Shown here piece by piece: positions 45,810-57,122 of a stretch of 64,000 nt of DNA (the first letter of the stretch is position 1; every line of letters begins with the position of its first letter). Under the pieces are notes generated by a model. The model was not told where the DNA came from, did not search any database, and was given only the letters and a program-made list of their open reading frames with translations. The DNA comes from Fremontodendron californicum (taxonomy: Eukaryota > Streptophyta > Magnoliopsida > Malvales > Malvaceae), in NCBI GenBank assembly GCA_030761205.1, contig JAULJL010000028.1, positions 21,255,001 through 21,319,000 on the forward strand, in the 5' to 3' direction. The translations under genes and the position numbers were made by a program.

Positions 45810-46224
45810 TAGGGGTATAAAATGAGATATTTGTGTTCGTAAATTATTCGGGTCTCAAATTCGGCTCGGTTATTGTCGAACAGCTCAAACTATCGAGCGA
45901 GTTGAATTCGAGTATCCTAATACTTGATTCGAGTAGCTCGCGAGCCTAATCGAATTTTTTATTTTTAATTAGGATTGAAAAATCTCAAATTGAACTTGAG
46001 CTCGAGCACATATAATCGAGTTTAAATTCGAGCATGGGAATTGAGCTCATTTTTTACTAGAAAAAGAGTTTAATCGAGTGAGCTCGAACAGTTCGATTTT
46101 TATCTTGAATTGAACTCGAACTTTAAAAGTAAAAATCGATCGAACTCGAGCCAAACTTCAAGTTTTAAATTTCGAGTCAAGTTCAAACTTCGTATAATTT
46201 AAACTCAGCTCGATTACATCCCTA
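45810..46224. mobile_element. hAT-like MITE, GAGCTC-rich family
   Basis: 415 bp from TAGGGGTATAAAATGAG to CTCGATTACATCCCTA; the flanks CATACAAC (45802-45809) and CATACTGC (46225-46232) match at 6 of 8. Confidence 0.75.
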
Positions 46225-46447
46225 CATACTGCTAAAGTGGTATAGCCCATGTTGGCTATCGCCGCTAGTTCGAGGATGAATTATCGTCATGGGCTCACCA
46301 CCTGGAGATGTTTGTTGTGAAAGAATATTGCGTTTAGAATGAGGTGCTTTCAGCTGTAATTTATTGTGAAACATTTTCGTTGCTATTAGAGTAATGTTTG
46401 TCATCAACAAGGGGCGAAGCGATAAATATTGAGGAAAGAGTCGAAAT

Positions 46448-46703
46448 TAGATCTGCTCATGGATCAGGTCATGCATTTGCTCGATTTTTTTTTTATTTTA
46501 TCCAAGCTTGGTTTGGGCCTGGCCAGTTTCACTGTTGATTTAATATTAAAAAAATAAAAAATAAAAAATAATATTTTTATAATTAAATTTAAATAATTTT
46601 TTTATTATTATTTAAACAGTAATCCGAGTCAACTTGGATCACGAATAACCCTGTCCAGACCCGGTACGGATCGGGCGGGCTGCCCGATTCATGAGCAGGT
46701 ATA
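46448..46703. mobile_element. hAT-like MITE, TAGAYCTGCTCA family
   Basis: 256 bp from TAGATCTGCTCATGGATC to TTCATGAGCAGGTATA. A deleted relative follows at about 46765-46860. Confidence 0.65.
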
Positions 46704-46859
46704 AGACATATAAAGATTTAAAGTAAAAATAAAAATCGTGTATGAAATAAACGTGTCCAAGGATATGGTTATTCGTCAGCTCGAATCGGGCCGGGTCTTG
46801 GATAAGTAAATTTTTTTGCTATGTGAGCCTGACTCGACCCAGTCCATGGACAATTCTAG

Positions 46860-47845
46860 TATAAAAATATTAAACTTTAAATATTATATATGATATTAAA
46901 TTTGCTAACAATATATAAATTTCTTATAATTAAATTATATATTTAAAAAATTTTAAAAATTATAATTTATGTTGTATATGAAAAAAAAAATTAATAAGAA
47001 ATAAAGTCTCAACGTCAAAAAAAATTATTGTCTAATTAAAATATTCATAAAATTATTTCATATTATAAAATAAAATCATAAGATTACATATATTTAGAAA
47101 AAGCAAAATAAATTAAATGCACAATTCTATTAGATAATGTAATTGTTTAACTTTTTTTATTTATTTTTCTCTTATGAGTATAGAATGAAAAATATTAAAT
47201 AAAATAATTAATGTAAATGCATCTATTTAATTTATTGAAAAGGTAATTAGAGATAATTAAACTAATAATTATGAATGAGGTTTAAACTAAAAATGTTACC
47301 AAATTTATTATATCAAATAAATTCTACAAATAGGGAGCCAAATTAAAGGGTCAAATAGAATTTGGAGAGATCAAATATAATTTTACTTTATTTTAAAAAT
47401 ATTTAAAATCTTAAAGGGGGATAAATTAAAAGACCAAATAAAATTTAGATAAATTAAACATAATTTTACTCTTATGTCAAAAATAAAAAAATTAAGGGGA
47501 CCAAGACCCTGCATGCGCCCCTCCCTTCGCCCCTGCCGTCAACAATGAAGAATTTAGAATATATTGGCCTTTGAAAAAGAAAAAAAAAGAAAGAAGGGGG
47601 ATTTGAGCTTATTTGAGATGGTTTGGTATTTGAATTTTGGGCTTGATTAAAATAGTTTTAATGGCCGAATAATCTAGAAAAAAATTTGGGCTTTAATTTG
47701 ATGTATATTGGGTTTGATCAAAAATAACCCATCACAAATTTTGATCTTAACATAAGATAATGGTTATATTTTATGTAACAATTATATGTTTAATGTTTAG
47801 AGTTGGGATAATGTTTTAAGTTTAATGTTGTTAAAGTTTTTAACT
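46860..47845. other. AT-rich intergenic stretch
   Basis: No gene, RNA gene or complete element is recognised. 47320-47530 contains repeated wording (regggaccaaattaaa-like) of the kind found in old Mutator-type termini. Confidence 0.4.
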
Positions 47846-48894
47846 TAATACTTTGATATTTATTTTATTGGATGATTTTATTTAATTTCTTTAAACAATC
47901 ATAAATTAATAGTTTTAAATATAATAATTTAATATGAATATAGATTTTTATTCTGTTAATAAAATCTTAATCGAATTAAATTTGGTTGATTGAAATTTTA
48001 AAATGTATAAATTCAATTTGATTAATAAAAAAATTATAAATTTAATTAATTTGATTTTGATTAATACAGTTTGAAATTAATAGAAACCATGGAATGAATT
48101 CTCGTATTATAATTGTGCTTAAGTTGTTTTATATTTATATAAATGGTTTTACTAAAGAGTATCTTTAGACACTCTTTAAGGTTAGTTAATATATTATTTA
48201 TAATAATAATATTGTACTAAATGTAAAAGTTGATAATGTTATTCATCATATTTAGTAATCTTAAAAAGTATCCTTAAGTTACTTGTTAACAAAATCCTAT
48301 ATAAATTTGATATCTATACTATTATAAAGGGAATGACTGAGTTGATATCACTGAGTCAAGTAATACTTTGATATTTATTCTATTGGATGATTTTATTTAA
48401 TTTCTTTAAACAATCATAAATTAATAGTTTTAAATATAATAATTTAATATGAATATAGATTTTTATTCTGTTAATAAAATCTTAATCGAATTAAATTTGG
48501 TTGATTAAAATTTTAAAATGTATAAATTCAATTTGATTAATAAAAAAATTATAAATTTAATTAATTTGATTTTGATTAATACAGTTTGAAATTAATTGAA
48601 ACCATGGAATGAATTCTCGTATTATAATTGTGCTTAAGTTGTTTTATATTTATATAAATGGGTTTTACTAATGAGTATCCTTAGACACTCTTTAAGGTTA
48701 GTTAATATATTATTTATAGTAATAATATTGTATTAAATGTAAAAGTTGATAATGTTATTCATCATATTTAGTAACCTTAAAAAGTGTCCTTAAGTCACTC
48801 GTTAGCAAAATCCAATATAAATTTGATATCTATACTAATTTGATATTTATACTATTATAAAAGAAACGGCTGAGTTGATGTTACTGAGTCAAGT
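47846..48894. repeat. Tandem duplication, unit ~515 bp
   Basis: Unit 1 at 47846-48360 and unit 2 at 48361-48894 align almost base for base, from TAATACTTTGATATTTATT to ACTGAGTCAAG. Differences are few, except for a short extra repeat near 48836-48850. Each unit carries one copy of a 9-bp-duplication MITE. Confidence 0.85.
48145..48297. mobile_element. Mutator-like MITE, 153 bp (in unit 1)
   Basis: Ends GGTTTTACTAAAGAGTATC and ACTTGTTAACAAAATCC, with a perfect 9-bp duplication TATATAAAT at 48136-48144 and 48298-48306. The second copy, at about 48660-48813, was carried along by the tandem duplication. Remnants of the family occur near 5150, 18300, 18700, 33500, 34920 and 53930. Confidence 0.75.
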
Positions 48895-49371
48895 GACACC
48901 AACTCAGTTGGTGAAAAAAAAAATTGAATATTAAAAATAAAAAATAAATAAAGGTAATTACATATTTTAATATTTTATATAATAATTTTTTAATAAAAAA
49001 ATTTATCTATTTACTTAAAAAAATTACTCTTTAACAAAAACTACCCATTTTTTATATTTAATTTTTTTTAAATATAATTTATTTTAAAAAATATATATAT
49101 ATGTGAAATTTTAGTATTAATAATTTATTATATAAATTTTGACACGTATTCCTTTAATATATATATATATTTTTTGTCTCCTCGTTCATAGCTAGTAGTA
49201 AAGTAAGAAATATTTTGACGATGAATATGGTTGTAAGTATGGGTTTTTGGCGGTGATGTTATCCGCAGCCACCAAACATCAGCCCTTTATTAATTTACGA
49301 CAACTTCCATGTGCAAACTTATCCACGAGCTGACAAAAAACGAAACGCCAACTCAATTCCCGAAACACAAA
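48895..49371. other. Upstream region of the NIT4 gene
   Basis: AT-rich up to about 49190, with a short (TA)n at 49159-49171; more complex from 49190. The segment 49250-49371 is probably promoter and 5' UTR. An in-frame upstream ATG at 49309 would add 21 residues. Confidence 0.45.
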
Positions 49372-52300
49372 ATGTCATTGGTGCCTGCCCCACCACCACA
49401 ACCTAACGGACCGCTCTTCGCCGAGGTTGACATGGGCGGCGGCGACGCCTCCACCGCTACCGTCCGAGCAACCGTGGTTCAAGCGTCAACCGTTTTCTAC
49501 GACACCCCTGGTACTTTAGATAAGGCGGAGAGGTTGTTGGGTGAAGCAGCAGTGTACGGATCTCAGCTGGTGGTGTTTCCTGAAGCGTTTATTGGGGGAT
49601 ATCCACGTGGCTCGAACTTTGGTGTTACCATTGGGAATCGAACTGCTAAAGGGAAAGAAGAGTTCCGGAAGTATCATGCTTCAGCTATTAATATTCCTGG
49701 TCTGAATCAAACACTTTTTTTTTTTTTTTTGTTAAATGTTTGCTTGTTTAATGGTTTTTTGAGATGATAATGTCAATGGATGATGTGTTGGCCTGCAATT
49801 TACATTGTTGTTATTGGGTTGACATTGTTTTTGCAGAAAAAGTTTCTTCTTGCTTTCTTTTTCCCTCTGAATTTTACTGATAAATTTGTCAGATATTGAA
49901 TTGCTCAACTGTTTCGATTGAATGCTTTTACATTCAATATTGGCAGAAAAAACTTGAAACTCTCTTTGAATTCGAATCTTGAGGAGGGGTGTGTTGGCCT
50001 GCAATTTACATTGTTGTTATTGGGTTGATACTGTTTTGCAGAAAAAAGTTTCTTCTTGCTTTCTTTTTCCCTCTGAATTTTACTGATAAATTTGTCAGAT
50101 ATTGAATAGTTTAACTGTTTCGATTGAATGCTTTTACATTCAATATTGGCAGAAAAAAACTTGAAACTCTTTTTGAATTGGAATCTTGAGGAGGGGCGTT
50201 GTGATTTATGAAATGGGAGAGAGCTATTTCCTGTTAAGTTGTTTAAGTTCATTGGTTTTTTTCTGTAGCAAAAAAAAAGGTACTTTTGGGGGGGGGGGGG
50301 GAAAGGAGTTACTTTGAGAACATGCTATGCTTTAGATCTATGTTACTCGGACTCAGGTGTCAGTGTCGGACATGGGTATGTGTTCGACATGTATATGTTC
50401 AATTTTTTATAAGATTTTCATATATTTGGAGGGTCTTTGGAGGATCATATCTCATACCCATGTCCGGATATGTGTCGGACACGGGTGTCGGGCTCGGGTA
50501 CTTTAAGAAAAATGAAGAGTCGGAGCAACATAGCTTTAGATTGTGCTATACGCTATGACTTAGATCAAATGTAATATTCATATTAAACTGGAAACTGAAT
50601 TTTGCATTCAAGTTTTCTTGGAATGTAAAGTTTGGGGAAAGTTTGATTTCTGATACTGTGCAAGTGCTATTTTTTGTTTATGCATTTATAATAGTTTTCA
50701 AAACTCTATGTACATTATCATCCTTTGCAGTTGTGAATCTATTTGCAACTTATTATTTATCTACCAAAGCATGTAACTCTATTTCACATCTTGTTTCATA
50801 TCTGTGGCTTATGCTAATTGCAGGCCCTGAAGTTGAACGTTTGGCAGCCATGGCTGCAAAGTATAAGGTGTACTTAGTAATGGGCGTGATAGAGAGAGAC
50901 GGATATACTCTATATTGTACAGTTCTGTTTTTTGACTCTCAAGGTCGGTTCCTAGGGAAGCACCGAAAGATCATGCCCACAGCATTGGAGCGTATAATTT
51001 GGGGATTTGGAGATGGATCGACAATTCCAGTTTTCGAGACTCCAATTGGAAAAATAGGTGCTGCCATTTGTTGGGAAAATAGAATGCCACTTCTAAGGAC
51101 AGCAATGTATGCAAAAGGTTGGATTTTTGGACCTTCATTTACATTCTAATGGTGAAGTACATATTGCAATTTGCAGGGCATATATAATTTTGACAGAAAC
51201 CCTAGCTTTTCTCAAAGCTGCCTGTGTTATAATAAAGTTTTCTTGTTTCATTTTTTTTTTTGGGGGGGAGTAAACATCCATATTCATTTCCCTATTTTGG
51301 GTTGGGGAGGACTAGTTCTTATGAATTCTAGCTTAAATAAGAATGGCCCATAACTAGAACCTTTGGTTAATGGCTGGAGGCTTTTAAGAAGTTGAGTGTT
51401 GTGTGTTGTCTACTTATGATCACTATGCAAGGAATGAGCTTTTGTTTGAGAGACCTGATGTGATATTGGCTGCTATGCTACGTTGCATGGATACGGGTAT
51501 GGTACCGGTACCCGATACGGGTACAGGTACGAGATACGGTAATTTTTAAAAAACTAGGGTACGGGTACATTAATATATATATATATATATAACTGAAATT
51601 TCACATAATAAAATATGACAACATAATATAAAAGATAAAACAAACAAATTTCAGCATGACAACTTCTCAAAATAAAAAACTACAATACTTAAATTGTTTA
51701 ACATGACAACATCTAAACATGACTATGAAAATCAAACTCTGACAGTGTCTATCTCATTATTTCCTTGCCTATCTTCAGTGAAAGAACAGTCTTCAAATAT
51801 GTCTTCGGGCATGATAATGCTATCGATAATGAAAAGAAGGGAAGAGAAATATGCTTTAGGGCATTAAAATGCTGAGCTTTAGTGTAAAATTTGGTCGAGC
51901 TGTATCCTTTTTTTTTTTTTTTAAATTGGTACATACCCAGCCGTACCCGATGCGTACCCGTACCCGGTACGGGTACTCATTCTTCGGAGCCGTACCCATG
52001 CTTCAGAGATGCTATGTTACTCCGACTCTTCATTTTTCTTGAAATACTCGTGTTCAACACCCGTGTCCGACACATATTCGGACATGAGTACGGGGGTAGG
52101 ATCCTCAAATGTATGAAAAAACTTTTTAAAAAAATTGAGCATACCCGTATCCAACACTCACTCCCGAGTCTGAGTAACATAGATTGGCTGGATTAACTTG
52201 AAATTTCTGGTGCACCATATAGTTGTCTGTTTACTCCCTCTCTCTCTCATTTATGCTAGCAAGCAGGCGCAACGCCTTTGTTGAATGCATGAGTGTCAGT

Positions 52301-53533
52301 GACCAGATTGTGGATACTTGATCATGTATGGCCCAAGTTAGCCTAAAATCAGTCATATTCAACTCCAAAAGAATTATCCAGCTGCAAAGGTTTAGTTTTG
52401 CAGAATTTACTCAACATTGAATTACAGAATTGTCACATTTCAGCTCCTAGAATTTGTGTCGGTAGTACCTGTTCTCCCTCTTAGGTATTTCAGAAGAAAA
52501 AATTACCTTCTAATGAAATGTAACTGTGATCCTCAAACTCAATTCATTCTATGAGCAATATTTATGGAAACCACCTTCTTGAGCTTTATAGTTTTTATAT
52601 GCTTTAACTTTGAACGGCTTTAATGTTTGTAGGTATTGAAATATATTGTGCACCTACTGCTGATGCCAGGGATGTGTGGCAAGCATCGATGATGCATATC
52701 GCTCTCGAGGGTGGGTGTTTTGTTTTGTCAGCCAACCAGTTTTGTCGGAGGTCGGACTATCCACCTCCTCCAGAATATCTGTTTTCTGGGACAGAAGAGG
52801 AACCCACTCCAGATTCTGTTGTCTGTGCTGGAGGGAGTGTCATTATATCACCATCTGGAGCTATTCTGGCAGGACCCCATTACGATGGGGAGGCACTTAT
52901 ATCAGCAAATCTAGGTTTGTAAAGTAATTTCTGATTTAACATCTCCAAAACTTTCTTTCTAACTTGGCCAAAACATACTAGATTACCTACAATTGGTTGT
53001 TTCAGGGAGAATGTATTAGACTTTCAATTATAGTTTTGCATACTAGATTACCGACTCTTTATTTTTCTTGAAATACCCATGTCCGACACCCGTACCTGTG
53101 TCGGACATGATCCTCCAAGGACCCTCTAAATATATGAAAAACTTAGAATAAATCAAATATATCCGTGTCGGACTCATACCCATGTCTGACATTCACAACC
53201 GAGTCTGAGTAACATAGGGCAGGAGTACTGTTTCTGATTGGTCTTCTCCACTGGTTATATTGAGTGTGCCAGAGCTTAGCATGATGTCTGAAAACTTAAG
53301 ATTTTAATTTTCTTTGGTGACTAACTCAAAATAATGATTTTACCAAATGATTCCCAGATCTTGGAGAAATAACACGGGCGAAATTCGATTTTGATGTGGT
53401 TGGGCATTATTCAAGACCAGAAGTGCTTAGCTTGATTGTGAGAGACCATCCAGCAAAGCCTGTTACGTTTACATCAGCATCTGAAAAAACTGAAGACTCT
53501 CAAACAAAGTTGTCTTATAAGGTTCCTCACTAA
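49372..53533 (+). CDS. NIT4: NIT4-type nitrilase (beta-cyanoalanine nitrilase/hydratase)
   Basis: Carbon-nitrogen hydrolase. Plant NIT4 enzymes convert beta-cyano-L-alanine to aspartate and asparagine, the last step of cyanide detoxification. Four exons join in frame: 49372-49699, 50824-51117, 52633-52914, 53358-53533 (359 aa, the family's usual length). I chose the ATG at 49372 because the peptide MSLVPAPPPQPNGPLFAEVD has the NIT4-type start; an in-frame ATG at 49309 is possible but atypical. The catalytic triad is visible: E71 (FPEAFIGGYPRG), K158 (HRKIMPTALE) and C192 (AAICWENRMP). Further nitrilase signatures are IWGFGDGS, ALEGGCFVLSANQFCRR and CAGGSVIISPSG. DFDVVGHYSRPEV and the C-terminal tail are also NIT4-like. 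Introns 1, 2 and 3 each contain a CTATGTTAC-family MITE; intron 1 also has a 206-bp tandem duplication. Confidence 0.95.
49784..50196. repeat. 206-bp tandem duplication in NIT4 intron 1
   Basis: Units 49784-49989 and 49990-50196, from TGTGTTGGCCTGCAATTTAC to GAGGAGGGG, differ at only a handful of positions. Each contains a 'tttgcag'-type acceptor-like site near its start. Confidence 0.9.
50338..50533 (+). mobile_element. hAT-like MITE, CTATGTTAC family (NIT4 intron 1)
   Basis: 196 bp from CTATGTTACTCGGACTC to GAGCAACATAG, with a perfect 8-bp duplication CTTTAGAT at 50330-50337 and 50534-50541. One of the best-preserved copies. Confidence 0.9.
51485..52005. mobile_element. Possible MITE with GGTACGGGTAC-rich ends (NIT4 intron 2)
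   Basis: The left end has GATACGGGTATGGTACCGG and the right end has CGTACCCGTACCCGGTACG, arranged as inverted repeats around an AT-rich middle. TGCTATGC and TGCTATGT outside the ends may be an 8-bp duplication, but the right one overlaps the start of the next MITE, so the boundaries are uncertain. Confidence 0.55.
52012..52182 (-). mobile_element. hAT-like MITE, CTATGTTAC family (NIT4 intron 2)
   Basis: 171 bp from CTATGTTACTCCGACTC to GAGTAACATAG, inverted relative to the intron 1 copy. It abuts the GGTACC-type element. Confidence 0.8.
53044..53217 (-). mobile_element. hAT-like MITE, CTATGTTAC family (NIT4 intron 3)
   Basis: Left end degraded (CTAGATTACCGACTC), right end GAGTCTGAGTAACATAG intact. 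Same orientation as the intron 2 copy. Confidence 0.75.
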
Positions 53534-53746
53534 ATAATCAGGTGAATACAAGTTCTAAACCCATCTGATAACTGTGTGTATTTTTCTGTATCGGATTCGA
53601 TATATCTTTAGACAGATGCAAATTTTTAATAGAAGTTCATAAGTATAAAAACTACTTTGTGATCATGTGAATCTCCATTGATGTTTAGAATCAGTAATGA
53701 TTCAAGCCATTGCAGTTTATTTTCTACTAGTATTTGTCATCCTACT

Positions 53747-53895
53747 TAGGGGTATAAACGAAATATCTGTACTCGCAAACTGTTTGAGTTCGGCTCGAAA
53801 AAAACTCGAATTCGACTCGGTCATTGTCGAGCTAAGCTCGAGCTTGAGCAATTCGAGCTATTGAGCGAGCCGAGTTCAAGTATCCTAATGCTTTT
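53747..53895. mobile_element. hAT-like MITE, GAGCTC-rich family, truncated
   Basis: Begins TAGGGGTATAAACGAAATA and reads as the left third of the family, then stops near 53895. A remnant of the 9-bp-duplication MITE follows (53920-54020). Confidence 0.65.
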
Positions 53896-54180
53896 CTCAA
53901 TGCATTCGAAATGATGAATGAAGTTGTTAATAAATACATTTACTACAATGTTATTACTATAAATAATATATTAACTAATCTTAAAGAATGTTTTAAGGAC
54001 ACTCGTTAGCAAAATCCATGTTAAATACATGAAGAATGATTCCGACAAGAAAGCCATCCAAACAACTCTAAGGGGAATAATGTGGTTTCTACTTTCCTGG
54101 GCTGGTGCCTGTATGATTCAAGGTGCGTACTTTAGCCTTTGCAAGTTTCAATGAATATCGTTCTAGCAAGACTGCAAGGT

Positions 54181-54697
54181 CGGTCAAAATATTTAGGAAG
54201 TCCTTGTACTGTATCATCTAATGTAAATTAATTTTTCTATTACAAAATTGAGTAATTTAGTCCCTGTATTTTTAAAATTGAAGCAAAAAAGGTAAAATCA
54301 CTAACTAGTGTAACAAAAATTGTTAAAAAAGCTGACGTGACAGTTAACCTTATGTTTATTTGATGATGTGGCACCAATAAAATATATTATTTTAAGCTGA
54401 CATAGACAAAATAACAAACGAAGTTGGCAAAAAATAACTTCGTTTGTTATTTTGTCCACATTAGCGTAAAATAATATATTTTATTGGTACCACGTCAGCA
54501 TTTGACATCCACATCATCAAATAAACACAATGTTAAATGTCACGTCAGCTTTTTTAACAGTTTGTGTTACACTAGTCAGTGATTTTACCTTTTTGCTTCA
54601 ATTTTAAAAGTACAGGTACTAAATTACTCAGTTTTATAGTAAATGGACTAATTTACATTAGATGGTATAGTACAGAGACTTCCTAAGTAGTTTGACT
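54181..54697. mobile_element. Mutator-like MITE forming a long near-perfect hairpin (second copy)
   Basis: About 517 bp, same family as 44383-44918. A perfect 9-bp duplication CTGCAAGGT lies at 54172-54180 and 54698-54706. The halves are almost exact reverse complements, centred near 54430. Confidence 0.9.
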
Positions 54698-54763
54698 CTG
54701 CAAGGTACCATTCATTGGTATTGATGCTCAAAATCCATGCATATTTGTAATGTGACTATTGCC

Positions 54764-54899
54764 ATTGATCCAACACATATTCGGATATAGGTATAAAGTA
54801 TGATTTTTCAAATATATAAAAAAATTTATAAAAAATTGAGTATATTCGTTTTAAATACATATCCTATTCGATACTCATCTCTGAATTCGGGTAACATAG
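54764..54899 (-). mobile_element. hAT-like MITE, CTATGTTAC family, degraded
   Basis: Internal family words ('ccaacacatattcgg', 'gaattcgggtaacataga') are recognisable, but the left end is lost. Confidence 0.5.
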
Positions 54900-55414
54900 A
54901 TTATATTTCCATACATTGCTGCCAAAACTTAAACAGCTTTAAAAAATCCATATTTGATTGAAAATTGCAGGCAGTTCAAACTTTAAAACCCAAAAATCTG
55001 AATCCTTTTGGGAAGTTGAAGCAAAAGGCCAAATGCTTAATGCTACCAGTTAGCTCAAGTTTTGGACGGCAGCTGCTAAGCAAAATGAGCAATGCGATTT
55101 TTTTTTATTTAATTTTTTTAAATAATTAAGTCAAAGGATATCTTCGAGTTTTATTTAGAGTTAATTTTTTAGACAATTTTAAAAAATACATTTTTCACAT
55201 CGACCTATTATATTTAAGATTTTAATATTAAAGTGCTCCTATAGACAAATTCGACTCAATCTCAATTATTATTTAAATAATAATAATAAATGATTTAAAT
55301 TTAATTATAAAAATATAAAAAAAAATTTATAAATATTAATATTTTTAAATAATAAAATGAACTTTCAATCAAATCTAAATAATAAAAAAAAATTACTCGG
55401 ATTCGACCCGATCA

Positions 55415-55430
55415 TTCTATGTACACCTCT
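55415..55430. repeat. Target duplication of the LINE remnant, left
   Basis: TTCTATGTACACCTCT, identical to 56687-56702. Confidence 0.85.
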
Positions 55431-56686
55431 TTTTTTTTTTTTGGATAAGTAAAATTTTTTATTTATTCAAAAAACAAAATCTGCTATAAGTGTAACCTCA
55501 CCTATGTATGTGTACTATCCCCTATATCTCAAGAATCACATAATTGCTTATTTACAAAATTAATTAAATCTGCAGTCTACCCCTCAATATATTGGTAATC
55601 AACCCATTACTCATACATAATTTGATCCTATCTCCCCAACCCTCCATGAAGTCTTCGATTTTTCTCCTGTCAAAGATAAAATATATATAAGCATTCCAAG
55701 TCAATCTTAGAATGACCGAAATTAAAGCTTTTCCCTTCATAGTTCATATGCCTTATAGTCCAGGATAACTTTTCTTATCATGATCCCACTGGCCTTCTGA
55801 TGTTGCATGTGGCAAAGACATTTCCCACAGTAGCTTTAAGTAATTGCAACTGAAGAAAATATGATCTCTAATTTTTACTTCATTGTTACATTACATACAC
55901 TCTGGAGTAACTTGACATCTCCAAGAACTCAACCTACTTTTAGTAGGCAGCCTGTCAAGAATGACTAGCCAAGAAATAATAGAATGTCTGGGTATAAAAA
56001 GCTCGCACCACACAGATCTATGCTACTCAATTTTTTTCCTTCTTATGCCTTAATTCATGCCAAACATAGTCTTGTAGCTTGGGCTTGGCATATTCCAAAC
56101 CAGCCTATCTCCTTGCTGCTGCATAAATTTGAGAGTTAGATTTCTCAAATTCAATAGCTTCTTTTGACTTTAGCTAAATCTTTGGAGATAAGGCAGAGCA
56201 TTGCAATCCTGCATTTTAGAACATAGCTCTCCACTAGATCTGACAATATTAGACATGACACGAATACGACACGAAAAAAATAATTAAAAACATGACACGA
56301 ACACGACACAAATGTCTCAAAATTTATATAATACGAATTATTAACATATCAAAGTTTATATAAATATAAAATATCTTAAACTTGATTATGACACAATAAA
56401 ATACACGAATACGACACGAATACATATATTGCTAGGTCTACTCTCAACCCATACCACCCAAAGAGATCGAGCTTGAACGAGTACCATCTAAAAATTTTCT
56501 GAGAATGCATGACTTATCCCAAGAAATTATATCCTTTAACCTAGACTTCTCTCATATTTTGAGTGACAAATAGCTTATCAACTAACTCCCACCCTTTTAG
56601 CATTGCTCTCAATTTTTTTCAAAAGAAAACACTACACATCTATCTTCCTTAACACTTTGGTTGGGATCATCAAGTTCTCAAACCAG
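55431..56686 (-). mobile_element. 5'-truncated LINE remnant with nested MITE
   Basis: A T run at 55431 onward is the poly(A) tail of a reverse-strand element. A perfect 16-bp duplication flanks it (55415-55430, 56687-56702), the mark of LINE integration. Reverse-strand translation around 55880-56000 gives degenerate but recognisable zf-RVT wording (ISWLVILDRLPTKSRLSSW followed by cysteines). It is interrupted by the MITE at 56235-56440. Reading frames are broken; no active protein is encoded. Confidence 0.8.
56235..56440. mobile_element. hAT-like MITE, CGTGTCGTG family, inside the LINE remnant
   Basis: 206 bp from TAGATCTGACAATATTAG to TATTGCTAGGTCTA; the flanks CTCTCCAC (56227-56234) and CTCTCAAC (56441-56448) match at 7 of 8. 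Best-preserved copy of this family here. Confidence 0.85.
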
Positions 56687-57122
56687 TTCTATGTACACCT
56701 CTATTTACAAGTGCACATCAATTTGATTGAATTTGTTAGAGGTTTGATTTTGATAAAAACTTTCCATTTAAAAGGACATGTGCATTATTATTATTATTAT
56801 TTTTTATTTAAAGTTAGCCACTATAATATAATTTTGAGAGTAAATTTTAGTTATTAAAATTTTAACTTGAAACCAATTTATTTATAGCCTATTCTTCTAA
56901 AAATGAAAAAAAAAAAAAAAAACAAATTATGATCTGAATTTAAAATATTTATTATTTTGATTTGATTTTTCTAATTCTTAGTATTCACTTAACTAAATAA
57001 TAATAATAGATGAGGTTCTTAAATAAACACTCCCATCCACTCAAAAAAGAAACAAAAAAACCCAAAATTCTCATTTCACTCTCTCCAAACCTAGATCCAA
57101 TTGGACCCCATCCTCCCATCCG

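Noticed and set aside
30737..46703. Autonomous hAT transposase for the MITE families
   Set aside because: No ORF in the window has hAT transposase or BED zinc-finger features; all elements here are non-autonomous.
49309..49371. Upstream in-frame ATG extending NIT4 by 21 residues
   Set aside because: The added peptide is not NIT4-like, while the ATG at 49372 gives the typical N-terminus. It cannot be fully excluded.
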